From the NCBI GenBank assembly GCA_950295325.1, contig OX485804.1, positions 41,652,429 through 41,716,428 on the forward strand: a stretch of 64,000 nucleotides of DNA. The letters run 5' to 3'. How positions within the stretch are numbered: the stretch's first letter is position 1; each line of letters begins with the position of its first letter. The notes below the pieces were generated by a model. It saw nothing but the letters and a program-made list of their open reading frames with translations, made no database searches and had not been told where the DNA came from. Position numbers and translations under genes: made by a program. Below, in pieces: positions 23,901-34,433 of this stretch. The stretch is from Polytrichum commune. Its lineage: Eukaryota > Streptophyta > Polytrichopsida > Polytrichales > Polytrichaceae.

Positions 23901-26291
23901 AATTAGAGAAGGACACTTGTCAATGATCACCATGTTGACGTGATGCGTGAACTTGATGAGTCAGAAAAATTTAAACCTGAATTACATACCCTCATCTGTT
24001 GCTCGAAGGTGGCAATCAGCACATCATGATATTGTTGAGGAGTATATTGTTGCGATGTTTGAGAGCCCTTAATCAGGTAGTTGTTGATGTAGTCATTGCT
24101 TCCGATTGTGAGATACCAGAGTGCTGTTGAAAAAATCTTGTCTGTCTGACTGGCTCCAACTAGCTGAACAAATTGTGACTTTGTGTTGGCCAAGAATTCT
24201 AGCTGTTTGTTGAAGGGTGTCCGACCAATCTGTTTGAGTAGAATTTCAACCAACTGCAAAGTTTAGTTGTAATTGAGTTGGAAAGATGAAGAAACCCTTA
24301 ACCCTAAAACCTAAATCCTAAACTCTAGATTAGCTAATGCTACAGAGCCTCTTCGTCTGTATTGAGAGGTGGACTCTTTCTAGCGGCCGTAACTATCAAC
24401 TAGGATTGCTTGATCATCCATTGTTCCTTTTTTAAGATAGACATCCCTAATTCGACTACCGATCTTAATTGTATACTCATGCTGGAGTGGTGTGGTTAAA
24501 TGTGGCTCCAAGAACAAATACTGAAATGTCATCATATGTTAAAAAAGAGATTGACATGAGTGCTTAAATATGACAACTATTCTAGACTCTTTAGTCAACA
24601 AAAATTGGGGGGTGGAACCTATATGACCATTTAATGTGCATGAAAATCTTCGCTTTGATAATGAAAAAAATAGTCATATGAGGTCTAGAATTCATAAGGA
24701 AAGTGGCTACGGCCTCAATATGGAATTGCTAACCATGTCATACTAATTGTGTTATTTTGGGAAGATAAGCAGGTCTAATGTGGTTACTTATCTTAATCGT
24801 ACACCTTAGAATTGAGTCCGGCTTTTAATAATGCATAGAGGCTTACAAAGTTGAAGCCGGTTGAGTCCAGTATCCCAGCCGCAGCCGAGGCATAATTCAA
24901 TCCTCGCAGAATGGCCAGCCCTCGAGATCTGGGATTCAAGTACGACGGCGGATATGGAACCCCCATCTTCTGAGCTGTGTGCATATGACATGATAATTAT
25001 TAATCAACAAGTCTGTAAGTTTTGAATGTTTTGAAAATCATACATATGATTCAAACCTGTTTTTTGACTTAAATCCCTACTCACTTTTTATCCAAAGTTC
25101 TCTGTTCTGTGGATAGTTAAGGTATGTGCCCCGACTTGCAGACACTTCTAACTCCACAGGCATTTTCGAACGTTACAGGCGATTTTGGCCTTTAGATGTG
25201 ATCATTGAGAACTGTCATATGCCTAGCGATTGCAAATCATAAAGAATTTGATTCCAAGTTTCAACATCAAAGTTGAGATGCAAAGGTTATAGGAGGTCAA
25301 AGTGACAACTGTCTTTCTTTTTAAACAATGACATAGGTTGGCCTTCTAAAATCATGTAAACTAGCAAACCTAGAATGGTGTCTATAACTTGTGCACAAAG
25401 TCCAATCTCATCGTAACTCGATCGCTCATCCAAGAACAAAAGGGTTCTCAGATTTTGCATCCATGGATCCAACCACAATATCATTCATAATTTCTAGATG
25501 ATTATATCCATGGGATGATTGGGTATGACCGATAACCAACTTGAGTATGTGGATGACCCGCCGCTCCTGCAGCTTATCATCCACTCTGCTCTCATTCGTT
25601 ATCTAGTCCGTGACGCATGTCATTTCGGTGAGCATTCTTAACTACAAGCCTTGCCATATACCACTCAAATAAAGTTGTCCAAATAAGATGAGTGACTACA
25701 TAAAACCCTAGCACATACCTAAGCTACCTATAGTAGTTCTTGATCTCAAAGGCAACATAAATGTATTTAATCAAATGAATATTGATGGGTTCTATATATA
25801 TATATATATATATATGCATCAAGAATATAACATTACTTAGCTGCTAGGTTGTGTTCATGGGCCAGCTGTAGATTTGAGAATGAAGACTCCGAATGCTAGA
25901 ATCCCACTACTTCAAATTGAATCCAAAGTCATGGCAGCCATATACGGCTCATCAGATGAGTAATGTTATAAGAAAATTAGAATTGTGGGATTGAATTACC
26001 AAGGACATCTGCAACTGTGCGGCCGTTGCAGAATCTTCCTGTCGGTCCAAACTGGAAATCTAAGCCATTGGGAAGGAAATTCGACTTGGCAAGTGTGACA
26101 ATGTAGTTGTTATTGCCATTGTCAAAGAGGGAGTCACCCAATATGAACATTGCCGGTATATTCGTTGTTGACTGAGCCCTTGCTGTGATTAAAAAACTGA
26201 CCATTGCAGCTATTCGAAGTAGCCAGCCAGCACTAAAAGTTTTGTGTTGTGGTGGTAATATTTGTGTCAATATTGTCTGTTGAACTGCCAT
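20944..26291 (-). CDS. GDSL esterase/lipase B (5 exons, 381 aa)
   Basis: Exons, minus strand: 26000-26291, 24847-24974, 23990-24229, 22757-23012, 20944-21173. All introns are GT-AG with phases identical to gene A; exons 2 and 3 have exactly the same lengths as in A (128 and 240 bp). It is a secreted SGNH/GDSL esterase or lipase. The N-terminus has a hydrophobic signal segment (residues 22-40). The nucleophile is Ser54 in FILGDSLFDNGNNNY, GSNDYINNYL follows in exon 3, and the catalytic pair is Asp343/His346 in FWDPYHPTD. For exon 3 I chose the acceptor after AAACAG because it matches genes A and C; another in-frame AG 24 bp upstream exists. An 80-bp tandem duplication repeats the exon-5 acceptor (see 21164-21323). 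It is closest to gene C. Family R elements lie 104 bp and about 850 bp upstream of the ATG. Confidence 0.9.
21164..21323. repeat. 80-bp tandem duplication spanning a splice acceptor
   Basis: Two adjacent copies start GGTCGTAAACCCTGTGCAGA (about 21164 and 21244) and end GAGAGAAATGATCA. The first copy contains the real 3' splice site of exon 5 of GDSL gene B (exon begins at 21173); the second carries an identical decoy site at 21253. On the minus strand the decoy is met first by the spliceosome. Confidence 0.8.
21327..21560 (+). mobile_element. hAT-like miniature element R4 in intron 4 of gene B
   Basis: Family R copy. Landmarks in order are ATGAACGGGA, GGTTGGAGTTCAAGACTTCA, GAGAATATACCTCAAATTAA, GAAAGATGTCAACATGTAAC, GGAAACACTAGGATCTCG and CCTCCCCAGACACT. 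Confidence 0.65.
21870..22170 (+). repeat. Repeat family S, copy 1
   Basis: It shares with 42890-43290 and (inverted) 62340-62590 the blocks TGAATGCATGGTATCAA, AAGAACCTA, GAGGTGAGAGA, TTTGGGTCA and TACCATTCT...ACCA.ATTGATAC. It lies in intron 4 of GDSL gene B. No ends or coding sequence are recognised. Confidence 0.55.
22336..22640. mobile_element. Foldback element T2 in intron 4 of gene B
   Basis: The centre is a perfect palindrome (CAAACTCATTTTGG, CATA, then its complement). Outer parts CATGCTTGGAGTTGGTGTGG and CCTCCACCTTGACTCCAAAC are inverted. It is similar to T1 and T3, which occupy introns of the other two GDSL genes. Confidence 0.5.
24428..24790 (+). mobile_element. Miniature element U1 in intron 2 of gene B
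   Basis: The ends TTAAGATAGACATCCCTAAT and ...ACTTATCTTAA are inverted. The interior shares GAGTGGTGTGG, GTGGCTCCAAGAACA, ATTCTAGACT and CATACTAATTGTGT with copies at 27649-28040, 31005-31365, 32997-33268 and 33851-34433. It is non-coding. Confidence 0.55.
25793..25815. repeat. (TA)n microsatellite
   Basis: About 11 TA units in intron 1 of GDSL gene B. Confidence 0.9.
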
Positions 26292-26394
26292 TATAGTTAC
26301 AATCTGTCCAGTCCACTAGCACAAGAACATGAACAGATCAAACATTGTTAAATCCTCCCCAAAACTTAGCCTAAACATGTGATGGTCATGAATC

Positions 26395-26626
26395 CACCTA
26401 CGGATGGGAGAGATCCAACCTCTAGTTACAGATGAGCCGGTTGAGTTTGAGAAATGCCCGGTTCAAGTTCAAGACTCAAGGCAAATTGCTGAACATTCTA
26501 GAGGAATCTAGAGAATATACCTTAAATTAATGAAGAAAAACCGAAAGATATCAACAGGTAACCAGAACTTGGACTTGGCAACACTTGGATCTCGACCAAT
26601 TTTGCCCGAAATCTCCCTGGACACTG
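26395..26626 (+). mobile_element. hAT-like miniature element R5, just upstream of gene B
   Basis: Family R copy of 232 bp flanked by CATGAATC (26387-26394) and CATGAAAC (26627-26634), 7 of 8 matching, read as an 8-bp target duplication. Its near edge is 104 bp from the ATG of GDSL gene B, so it lies in that gene's 5' UTR or core promoter. Confidence 0.7.
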
Positions 26627-26883
26627 CATGAAACCATCCCTAAATTAGACTTGGAAACAATATACGCCAAAATCTTTACATCCTGTGAAGAAGATACATA
26701 GTGCGTGCATTCACACACAATTCTCATCCTCATATTAGACTGTAACATTGAATATTTCCTCTAGTTGCTTCAATAGACATCATTTCTGTGCAGCTCCTGT
26801 ACTCATCATTTTGTGATAACTTCAAGGCTGCATCCCCCATCCTGAAATCTCAGGGCTAGAAAGCTTTAATCTCCTATGGCCTA

Positions 26884-26891
26884 CTTATATA
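26884..26891 (-). promoter_or_regulatory. TATA box candidate for GDSL gene B
   Basis: The minus strand reads GGTTATATAAGTAGG, about 590 bp upstream of the ATG. R5 (232 bp) lies between; without it the distance would be about 360 bp. If real, transcription would run through R5. Position support is weak. A second TATAAATA motif lies near 27440. Confidence 0.3.
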
Positions 26892-27135
26892 ACCTTCAAA
26901 ATATAATAACTTCAGCTCAAGCTAGCTCAAGAAGTAGTTTCAGTCCAAAACTTACAAACATTACAACAACATCCTCGACCAACTTGGACATCATGACCAG
27001 AAAACTTAGATTCAGCTCATGTGTATAAAAACTGTGACATTCGATTAATCAACTTGAGGGAAGTTGAAGTTCCATTTTGCGTGACCACCACTGCACTTAA
27101 TACCAACACCTCAACTCCCACTCCAGCTTGAAGAA

Positions 27136-27369
27136 CAATGAACAGGGAGAATTGAGTGCTAGTTACAGGCGAACTGGTTGAGTTTGAGAAAAAATAACCA
27201 GCTGAAGTAGTTCAAGACTTCAGGAAATTTAACAATCATTTAAGAGGAATCTATGGAATATACCTCAGATAAATAAAGAAAAATCGAAAGATCACAACAT
27301 GTAACCTGGTTGGACTGTGGAAACACTAGGATTTTGATCGATCATGCCCAAAAACCTCCCCAGACACTG
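27136..27369 (+). mobile_element. hAT-like miniature element R6 (reference copy)
   Basis: 234 bp, flanked by a perfect 8-bp repeat TTGAAGAA (27128-27135 and 27370-27377). It begins CAATGAACAGGGAG and ends CTCCCCAGACACTG, whose complement is CAGTGTCTGGGGAG, so the ends are imperfect inverted repeats of the CARTG type. 8-bp target duplications and such ends are characteristic of hAT transposons. There is no coding capacity, so it depends on a transposase elsewhere. Confidence 0.75.
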
Positions 27370-27648
27370 TTGAAGAAGCTGCATATGTATTCCAGGCCTG
27401 TACCTGGCCGTCTGAGATTTGAGCTCAAATGTTGCGCTTTATTTATACATGGTCGAGAAGGAAATAATTGGGTTTTTTTGCGTGCCCATGATGTGCTATT
27501 ATAATAAGTTCGGGACTTTCAGCGTCCAGCCAGCATCAATAAATTAGTTACGGCCCTGCAACCTCTGCACTAATGTCCTGTCATCTCACTCTCGAGGAAC
27601 ATTGAAAATGGACTCGAAGGTACTTGGTCCTGCTAAGGCCCCCTTTAC

Positions 27649-28040
27649 ACTGCTGTAAGGTAGACATGCCTAAATCCAACACAACAATAATCTGCACACT
27701 CATGTTTGAGTGGTATGTGGTCGGGTGTGGATCTAAGCACAAACAAAAAGACTTCATATTGTCAAAAACAGGATTGGACGATGTGCTCAAATTATGATAA
27801 CCATTATGGGTTTAATAATTAATTTGATTGGGGTGATTTATATGAGCATTTTTATGATTCAGGAGCATGTGAATCTTCACTTGGATCATGTAGTAGATAT
27901 TCATATGAGTTCCAAACACTATGGGGAAAATTGTCACATGCACAATCTAGGTTTGCTAATCCCATCACACTAATTGTGTGTTTTATGCTCTATGAGAAGT
28001 GCGTGGAGAGAGAAAAATATTTGAATAACACAACGTTTGC
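27649..28040 (+). mobile_element. Miniature element U2
   Basis: It starts AAGGTAGACATGCCTAAATC. Interior blocks are TTTGAGTGGTATGTGG, GTGGATCTAAGCACA and CACACTAATTGTGTG. The right end is poorly defined. It lies between GDSL genes B and C. Confidence 0.5.
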
Positions 28041-28950
28041 CTAAAGATGCTCCTTGGTTCATCTGTTTTTTCTACTAAACTTTTATTTCCACCAAAGATG
28101 TGCAAATGGATGTATCACGGCCCTTGACTATCGTGTCACATCACAAAGGACATGACATTGTCACGTTGCATCACATTGGCCCCTAACATGGTTGTAGCAA
28201 TGATTCTAGTTTGAACAAATTATTGTTTTGGTCCACTACTACTAGTAGTCGACTTCTAAGAAATATTGAAAATATGTAAGAAACTCCAAAGACAATCATG
28301 AACCGTTGGTTTTTTTTGGCTGCAAGAACTAATGGTCTAGATTTATTTTTGGATTTTCCTTGAAGGCGGTTGCAAACCCATAGCTGTCGACTAGCTGATC
28401 AACTACTAAACCAAAAATAGATATCGAATATTAAATATGAAATTTGGACCGTTATATCTTTCAACTAACAAAAATTTCTTGAAGTTTTTGAACCTTTTTT
28501 CTCTTTGCAAGTTGACTACTATGTTGTCTTCTAGGTAGCAATCGACCACCATGTTGACTGCTACATATTAATCAACCAACTAGTTGACCGTGATAATTTA
28601 GCATTGAGTAAAGTGTTGGACTTACAAAATAACTTGTTAAACTTACCCCTCATTGACATGATGTTTTTGACTCCACCGTCGTGTGACATAACACAACATG
28701 ACAGACATCGACATGTAAATCTTGATTTCCACACTAAATTTGTGTGGCTCTCGACCAATTTGAGAATGAAGATTGTCATATATGAAGAGATTGATTACTT
28801 TTTTAATCAATGAAGCAGGACACCCTTTATGGTGTTTAAAGGGGGTTGAGAGCTCGAAGAAGTGGCCTTCTCATTGGCTGAGGCCCTCTTAATCATCATA
28901 ATTTATATTCAAGCATTCCAACTTCAGATCGTAGACTTTCATACTGGGCT
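28041..28950. other. Spacer, no gene seen
   Basis: AT-rich sequence without a supportable open frame or recognised repeat. Confidence 0.4.
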
Positions 28951-29389
28951 CAGTGAATGCGGAGATTTTGGAAAAAATTGGTCAAGATACTAGTGTTCCC
29001 AAGTCCAACATACTGATTCTCTCTTTCAAAATTTCTTTATCAATTTAAGGCATATTCCATGGTTTCCTCTAAAATATCGGCGATGTACATGAAGTTCTGA
29101 ATTTCAACTGGTTCAGTGTCCGGGCATAATCGGTCCTAGTGTTTCCGAGTCCAACCGGTTACATGTTGTGATCTTTCAGTTTTTCTTTATTAAATTTAGG
29201 TATATTCTATAGATTCCTCTAAAATGATGGGTAATTTTCCTGAAGTCTTCAACTCCAACCAGTTATTTCTCAAACCCAACTGGCTCGTCTGTAACTAGTG
29301 GTCGGTTCTCCCCGTTCATTGAATTGGTTGTTTCTCAAATTCAACCGGCCCATCTGCAGCTTGCGGTGGGATCTCCCCATTCGTAGGCA
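28951..29389 (-). mobile_element. hAT-like miniature element R8, interrupted by R7
   Basis: Family R copy in minus orientation, starting CAGTGAATGCGGAG and ending near ATCTCCCCATTCG. It is split at AACTGGTT by a complete second R element (29114-29321). Without the insertion its length is about 225 bp. Confidence 0.65.
29114..29321 (-). mobile_element. hAT-like miniature element R7, nested in R8
   Basis: A 208-bp family R copy running from CAGTGTCCGGG to CTCCCCGTTCATTG. It is flanked by AACTGGTT (29106-29113) and AATTGGTT (29322-29329), 7 of 8 matching. The flanks join into the continuous R sequence of the host copy, so this is an insertion of R into R, in the same orientation. Confidence 0.75.
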
Positions 29390-30326
29390 AGGCATACAGC
29401 ACTTATTTAGATGGAGTCTTCATGGATGGCAGGTGGAATGACACCGACAAGCTCCAGAGTACTAAGATTGTAGACTAAAGCTCAACAACCAACCTCATCA
29501 CTAGTCACAAAAGACAGTCGGCAACCTAACAGCTGGGGGAGCACAGGACTCTTGCTTTCAAATTTGAAGCTTCATTATGAGCTCCTCACGATAACCAAGC
29601 AGTTCTCAAAGTTTTCATCAGGTGGGGTACGCGGATCGAGGAACGTCACCTACCCTTGGGAGAAAGGTGGCTAATAATTAAGAGCTTGCAATCTGCAACC
29701 CAATGCAAACTCATGCCACATTACAATATTATAGGGACTCTTTCACAATCAAGCACCCAAATTTTTTGGGAATCTTCCCAAACTTCATCCCAAGGCGTTG
29801 TGCCAAAGTTGGTCTATGAAAGTTTAAATCAACATGTCATGTTGAGAAATATATGATGTTTGATCGACTCCAAATACCTCATTCTCAGCCATAATCCTTA
29901 AATCTTGAAATCCTTAAATCCTTAAATCAAGACAGAGTTCAAATAAGAGTGTTTTAGAAGCAAATATTAAATTATGGCCACTCAGCTCATCCTCAGATTC
30001 ACAAGAAATGGCTACACAAATTAGTGACTGAAGAGAAATGATTCTAACCACAGTGTACAGATATTTTCTTTTATTACATTTCTTCAATACAGCTTCGTCT
30101 ACAGGAAAAAAAATTGAAAGTGAAGTTTGGGCAATCCATCCTGGCAGCGATCACACTTATTACGTGATCTATACTGACTACTCAATCATCTACCTACATC
30201 AAGTAAAGTAGCTCTAACCCATAACGAACATACTTGCAGTCACTGTGAATCGAAGTCATCGAATGAGGACTAATTTTACTACCAACTCTATTGAAATAGA
30301 AGTACCCATTCGTTGGTAATTAACAA
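29390..30326. other. 3' flank of GDSL gene C
   Basis: No gene is seen. The part nearest 30326 should contain the 3' UTR of GDSL gene C. Confidence 0.4.
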
Positions 30327-33300
30327 TTACTCTAGGACTAAACTTGCAACTTGCTCAACATTGATGGGCTCAATTACATCCAACCCTCCCGAGAAGAACG
30401 AGTTCCCAATGAGAGAATTCGACCTGTCTGTGGGATGAAATGGGTCCCAGAAAAGGTAGACGGAGCGGTCACGGCATGGAATAATTGTAGGCAGGCATGG
30501 AAGTGCGCCATTGTAAGGCCCCAACCCACAGCAACCTTTGTTGACTGTTGTAAAACCTGTGCAGATTCAATCCACAATTTGAAAACATTAAAAATTATCC
30601 ATTCAAATTGAAGACCAGTAAATTTTAATATTAATCTGGAAATTTTAATATCAAGTACAATAGTTCCCTGAATTTGATAGATTGCGAGAGCACTGCACTA
30701 GGTTGCAAGCACATTCAAATTTCAGGTATGTATCGTTGACACTAGACTGGGGCCTGGAAAGTTGCTTCCTGCTTCGAATCTTGGTAAAAGTATTATACTT
30801 TAAATGTTGGCACGTGGCAGTCTTCCATTGCATGAGACCCAACCAAATCCCACATGGATGGTACAGTTTGGCATCATAAAATATGAATCAGGAAGCAACT
30901 TATGGTAATCTGCTGGAGTGATGTTTGACCTGTTAAAAAGGATTTAAAGCTTTTGAATGGACATTTCACAGGCAAATGATTTCGGGTAAGCAGATGTAAT
31001 TTGGATACTTATCGTTTTAGCAAACAACTATTTTTGAGTGGTGTATGGGTTAGGTGTGGATCTACGAACAGACACTATAAAGAAAAGCATTTAAAAAAGA
31101 GTAATCAATGTGCTCAAAATCTGATAATAACCATTCTAGACTCATTATACAATGTAATTGTTTAATTTCATAAGCTGAAAGAGAATCTTCACCTTGGACA
31201 GTGAATAAGATACCCACAAAAGCTCCTAACCCATGACCAAAATGGCTACAGGCACAATTTGGATCCGGCTATCGTCTCACACTAATTGCGTGTTGCATAT
31301 CCTACGAGAAGTGGGTGCAGAGCTAAATGTGTCCAATTTATGGGGTCTGCTTACCTTAAATTTGTGAGACAGGTACTAAACACTAAAGGTACTGGAGCTT
31401 TGAACCCTAAATTTATGATGTGTGATTGAAGTGACAAATTACATGAAGCATTCCCAAGAGAGAGCAAAGTTAGGTTGGGTGTGTCGGTACCATAAGCACT
31501 TGGATTCGCGACGTAGGAAGAAACCAAATGATAGGAATTCCCATACAAGAAAATAGATCCTTTGAGACTGGCTGTGAGCTGCTTCAAGAGAACCCGGGTG
31601 GCTTCATTGAACCCACTCACGTAGCTGTTCACAAATTCAATGCAGCTCCCGTCGGGGCTTTTCTGGTTATACAGTTGGGAGGGGATGCATCCCAATGGAC
31701 CTACGCCAGATACAACAATTTTGCGAGCTCCGAGACTATACAATCTCTGCAGGTCATAAACAATTTACAGGGAACGGAACAACTTGAAATTAGTGCACCA
31801 ATTTTTCGGCTTCCAATGTGCTTATTAGAGTAATCCTAAATAAATTCAATGGAACTTTTTGCCGCAAGTTGTAGTTGGTCGCCCTATGATTTTCCATGGG
31901 TTATTTTGCATACAAAATCATTAGATTTCTTTCCACTTTGTGGTGCATGCTTGCAGGTGCTTGAGTGCAAATTTGAGTGAAGAGCAACCTATTATGGTTG
32001 ATTGAGGGCCAAACTCTTTTTCACATCTCTTCAAAAGCCTAAAATCTGAGTTTGACCCTCAATAAACCGATATAGAATGTTCCTTGTTCACACCTCCACA
32101 CTACCACCTCCATGCACACACCAAAATGGAAGGTGGAGTATGCAAAACAACCAACTCCCAACCAAAAGTCATGGGTTTTTTTGTTTTTCTCTCTTCTTAT
32201 TTTTTATGTTTCATTTTAGTTGATATTTGACATACGTGCAAATGGCTTCACTATACATTTGACAAACACTGGTTTTTGTACATTCTAGCCAAAATGGGTC
32301 TCTACATACCAAATGCTGTGCAATTCTGAGCAGTGGTTGGAGCCCAGACAAAAATGGAAAAATTTGAAACGAATTCCATACCCTCAGCTGTGATTCAAAG
32401 GCAGCAATTAACACATCCTGGTATTGTTGGGGAGTGTATTGCCGGGACGTCGCCGAGCCTGTGAGCAGGTAATTGTTGATGTAGTCATTGCTCCCGATTG
32501 TAACATAGAACAGCGCTTTGTTGAAAATCTCCTCAGTTTTCGTCTCTCCAACCAGCTGAACGAACTGCGACTTTGTGTTTGTCAAGTACTCCAGCTGCTT
32601 GTTCAAAGGTATGCGCCCAATCTTTACCAAAGTAATTAAACTTATTAATCAGGCTTATTTAAAGTCAGCGGTAATGGGATGAGTTCAAGAGCACAAAGTC
32701 ATAATTGAAACCATCGTGACCTGACAGCAGATACTAATTTGACTCGCAAATCACCAAGAACTCAAAACTTAACCTAGAATTGTAATAGAAAGTGAAAGAA
32801 TTGACATCCGCAGAGAGAAGCTTACATAATTGTAGCCAGTTGAGTCGAGTATGCCAGCCGCAGCGGAGGCATAATTTAAGCCTTGCAGGATGACCGGCCC
32901 TCGAGATTTTGGATTCAGGTATGAAGGGGGATATGGCACCCCCATTTTTTGAACTACGTGCACATAACCATCAGCAATGTCGGAATAATTGAACTAAGAT
33001 TAATTGACGCGTCTAATTCAATTACTAATCTTAATTGCACACCTTTATTTTAAGTGTTATGTGGTTCAGTGTGGCTCCAAGAACAGATGAGGACAAGAAA
33101 CTTCATTTTGACAATGAATCAGATATTCGTATGAGCTCCAAAAATTATGAGGAAAGTGGCTATGGCCTTGATTTGGATTTGCTAACTATTGCATACTATT
33201 CATTTTTTTTTATATCCTGGGAGAAATGGACTACTCGGAAAAAAGTGACCATTTAAGGCCCATCTACCTCAAGATTTTTGCAGCAGGAGAGAGTTTTTTT

Positions 33301-33580
33301 CTGTAAAGAATTAATTACCTAGTATGTCTGCGACCGTGCGGCCATTGCAGAACCTTCCGGTTGGGCCATACTGGAAATCGAGGCCATTGGGAGGGAAATT
33401 CGACTTAGCGAGTGTGAGGATGTAGTTGTTGTTGCCATTGTCAGTGAGGGAGTCGCCCAATATGAACATGGCTGGCATCATTTGAGCCTGGGCTACGATC
33501 ACAACATTGGCCAGAGTCATCAGCCAAAGTATAATTCGACACCCAACACAACTTCCAGTTGCCTTGATCTGTTGCGCCAT
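30327..33580 (-). CDS. GDSL esterase/lipase C (5 exons, 371 aa)
   Basis: Exons, minus strand: 33319-33580, 32826-32953, 32382-32621, 31491-31746, 30327-30556. Intron phases match genes A and B, and exons 2-5 have exactly the lengths of gene B. It is a secreted SGNH/GDSL esterase or lipase. The signal segment (residues 15-32) is hydrophobic. The nucleophile is Ser44 in FILGDSLTDNGNNNY; GSNDYINNYL lies in exon 3; the catalytic pair is Asp333/His336 in FWDPFHPTD. The last exon repeats much of gene B (GFTTVNKGCCGLGPYNGA). I start at the ATG of MAQQIK; the frame is open six codons further but begins with TTG, not ATG. Introns are shorter than in A and B. Confidence 0.9.
31005..31365 (+). mobile_element. 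Miniature element U3 in intron 4 of gene C
   Basis: Family U copy. Blocks are TTTTTGAGTGGTGTATGGG, GTGGATCTACGAACAGAC, CCATTCTAGACTC, CACACTAATTGCGTGTTGC and the right end GCTTACCTTAAA. Confidence 0.5.
31855..32172. mobile_element. Foldback element T3 in intron 3 of gene C
   Basis: The left part (AGTTGTAGTTGGTCGCCC, then GTTATTTTGCATAC) is inverted relative to the right part (GTATGCAAAACAACCAACTC). The centre GAGGGCCAAACTC pairs with GAGTTTGACCCTC. Third copy of family T. Confidence 0.55.
32997..33268 (+). mobile_element. Miniature element U4 in intron 1 of gene C
   Basis: Left-truncated family U copy sharing GTGGCTCCAAGAACAGA, CGTATGAGCTCCAAA, AAAGTGGCTATGGCC and the right end ATCTACCTCAAG. 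Confidence 0.5.
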
Positions 33581-33850
33581 TTTAATCCTCCAGTCCAATG
33601 GAAACTGCCAGACACAACTTCAAGGAATTAAATTACGAGTCAGGATATACTTTTCATCACAAACATGCACACACACACACAATTGGAATTAACTTGAGAA
33701 TTTGTCCCAGTGACTATTTCAAGCTGTATATCAGTCCACAAGTTCCAATGAGCTCGAAGATCATCTTTTGGAAATTGATGTCATTTCTGCAGGGTTGTGG
33801 GCTAAGTTAGCTTGCTTCAAGTTTATTCAAGCTCAATTCGGCTGAATATG

Positions 33851-34433
33851 TGACTCAAGGTAGACGTGCCGAAATTGAACACAACAATAATCTGGACACC
33901 GATATTTGAGTGGTGTGTGGTTTAGGTGTGAATCTAAGAACCGGCACCGAAAAGGCACCATGTGTTTTAAAAGAGATTGGACTGTGCATTCAAAATATGC
34001 TATTAACCACATATCATTATTCAGATGCTGTTAGATGTTCCATTCCAATGATATCAGTACACTGGTTCACCCGAGTTTTTCAGCCTGAATCTACCAGTGC
34101 AGTGCTCTGTTGTGAGAATAAATAGAGTATAATTCTAAATAGAATCTGGCTCATTCCCCCACCCAGCGTACAAACTCACTTGAATAATGTAAAGCATTCT
34201 AGGCTTTATAGTCAACACGATTGGGGAAACTTATATAACCACTTGATGAGCACAAGATTCTTCACTTTGAGAATGAGTAAGATATTATACATATGAAGCT
34301 CCAAATATTGTGAGGCAAATAGCTACAGGCACGATTTGGATTTGCTGATCATCTTGCATTAATTGTGTGCTTCATATCCTACCAGAAGTGGGTGCAGAAA
34401 GGAAAAATATCCATCTAAGGTGCATCTACCTTA
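33851..34433 (+). mobile_element. Miniature element U5, interrupted
   Basis: Family U copy upstream of GDSL gene C. It begins AAGGTAGACGTGCCGAAATT and ends CATCTACCTTAG, inverted ends. Compared with U3 it has about 180 extra bases (about 34012-34195) between TTAACCA and CATTCTAGG; the extra block starts CATTATTCAGATG and ends CTTGAATAATG, again inverted, so a smaller element appears to be nested in it. Confidence 0.5.

Noticed and set aside
24230..24253. An earlier exon-3 acceptor in GDSL gene B (TTTGCAG|TTGGTTG)
   Set aside because: It is in frame and possible, but the acceptor at AAACAG|ATTGGT aligns exactly with genes A and C and keeps the 240-bp exon length.
33581..33598. A six-codon extension of GDSL gene C
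   Set aside because: The first codon is TTG; the ATG at 33580 is the first usable start.
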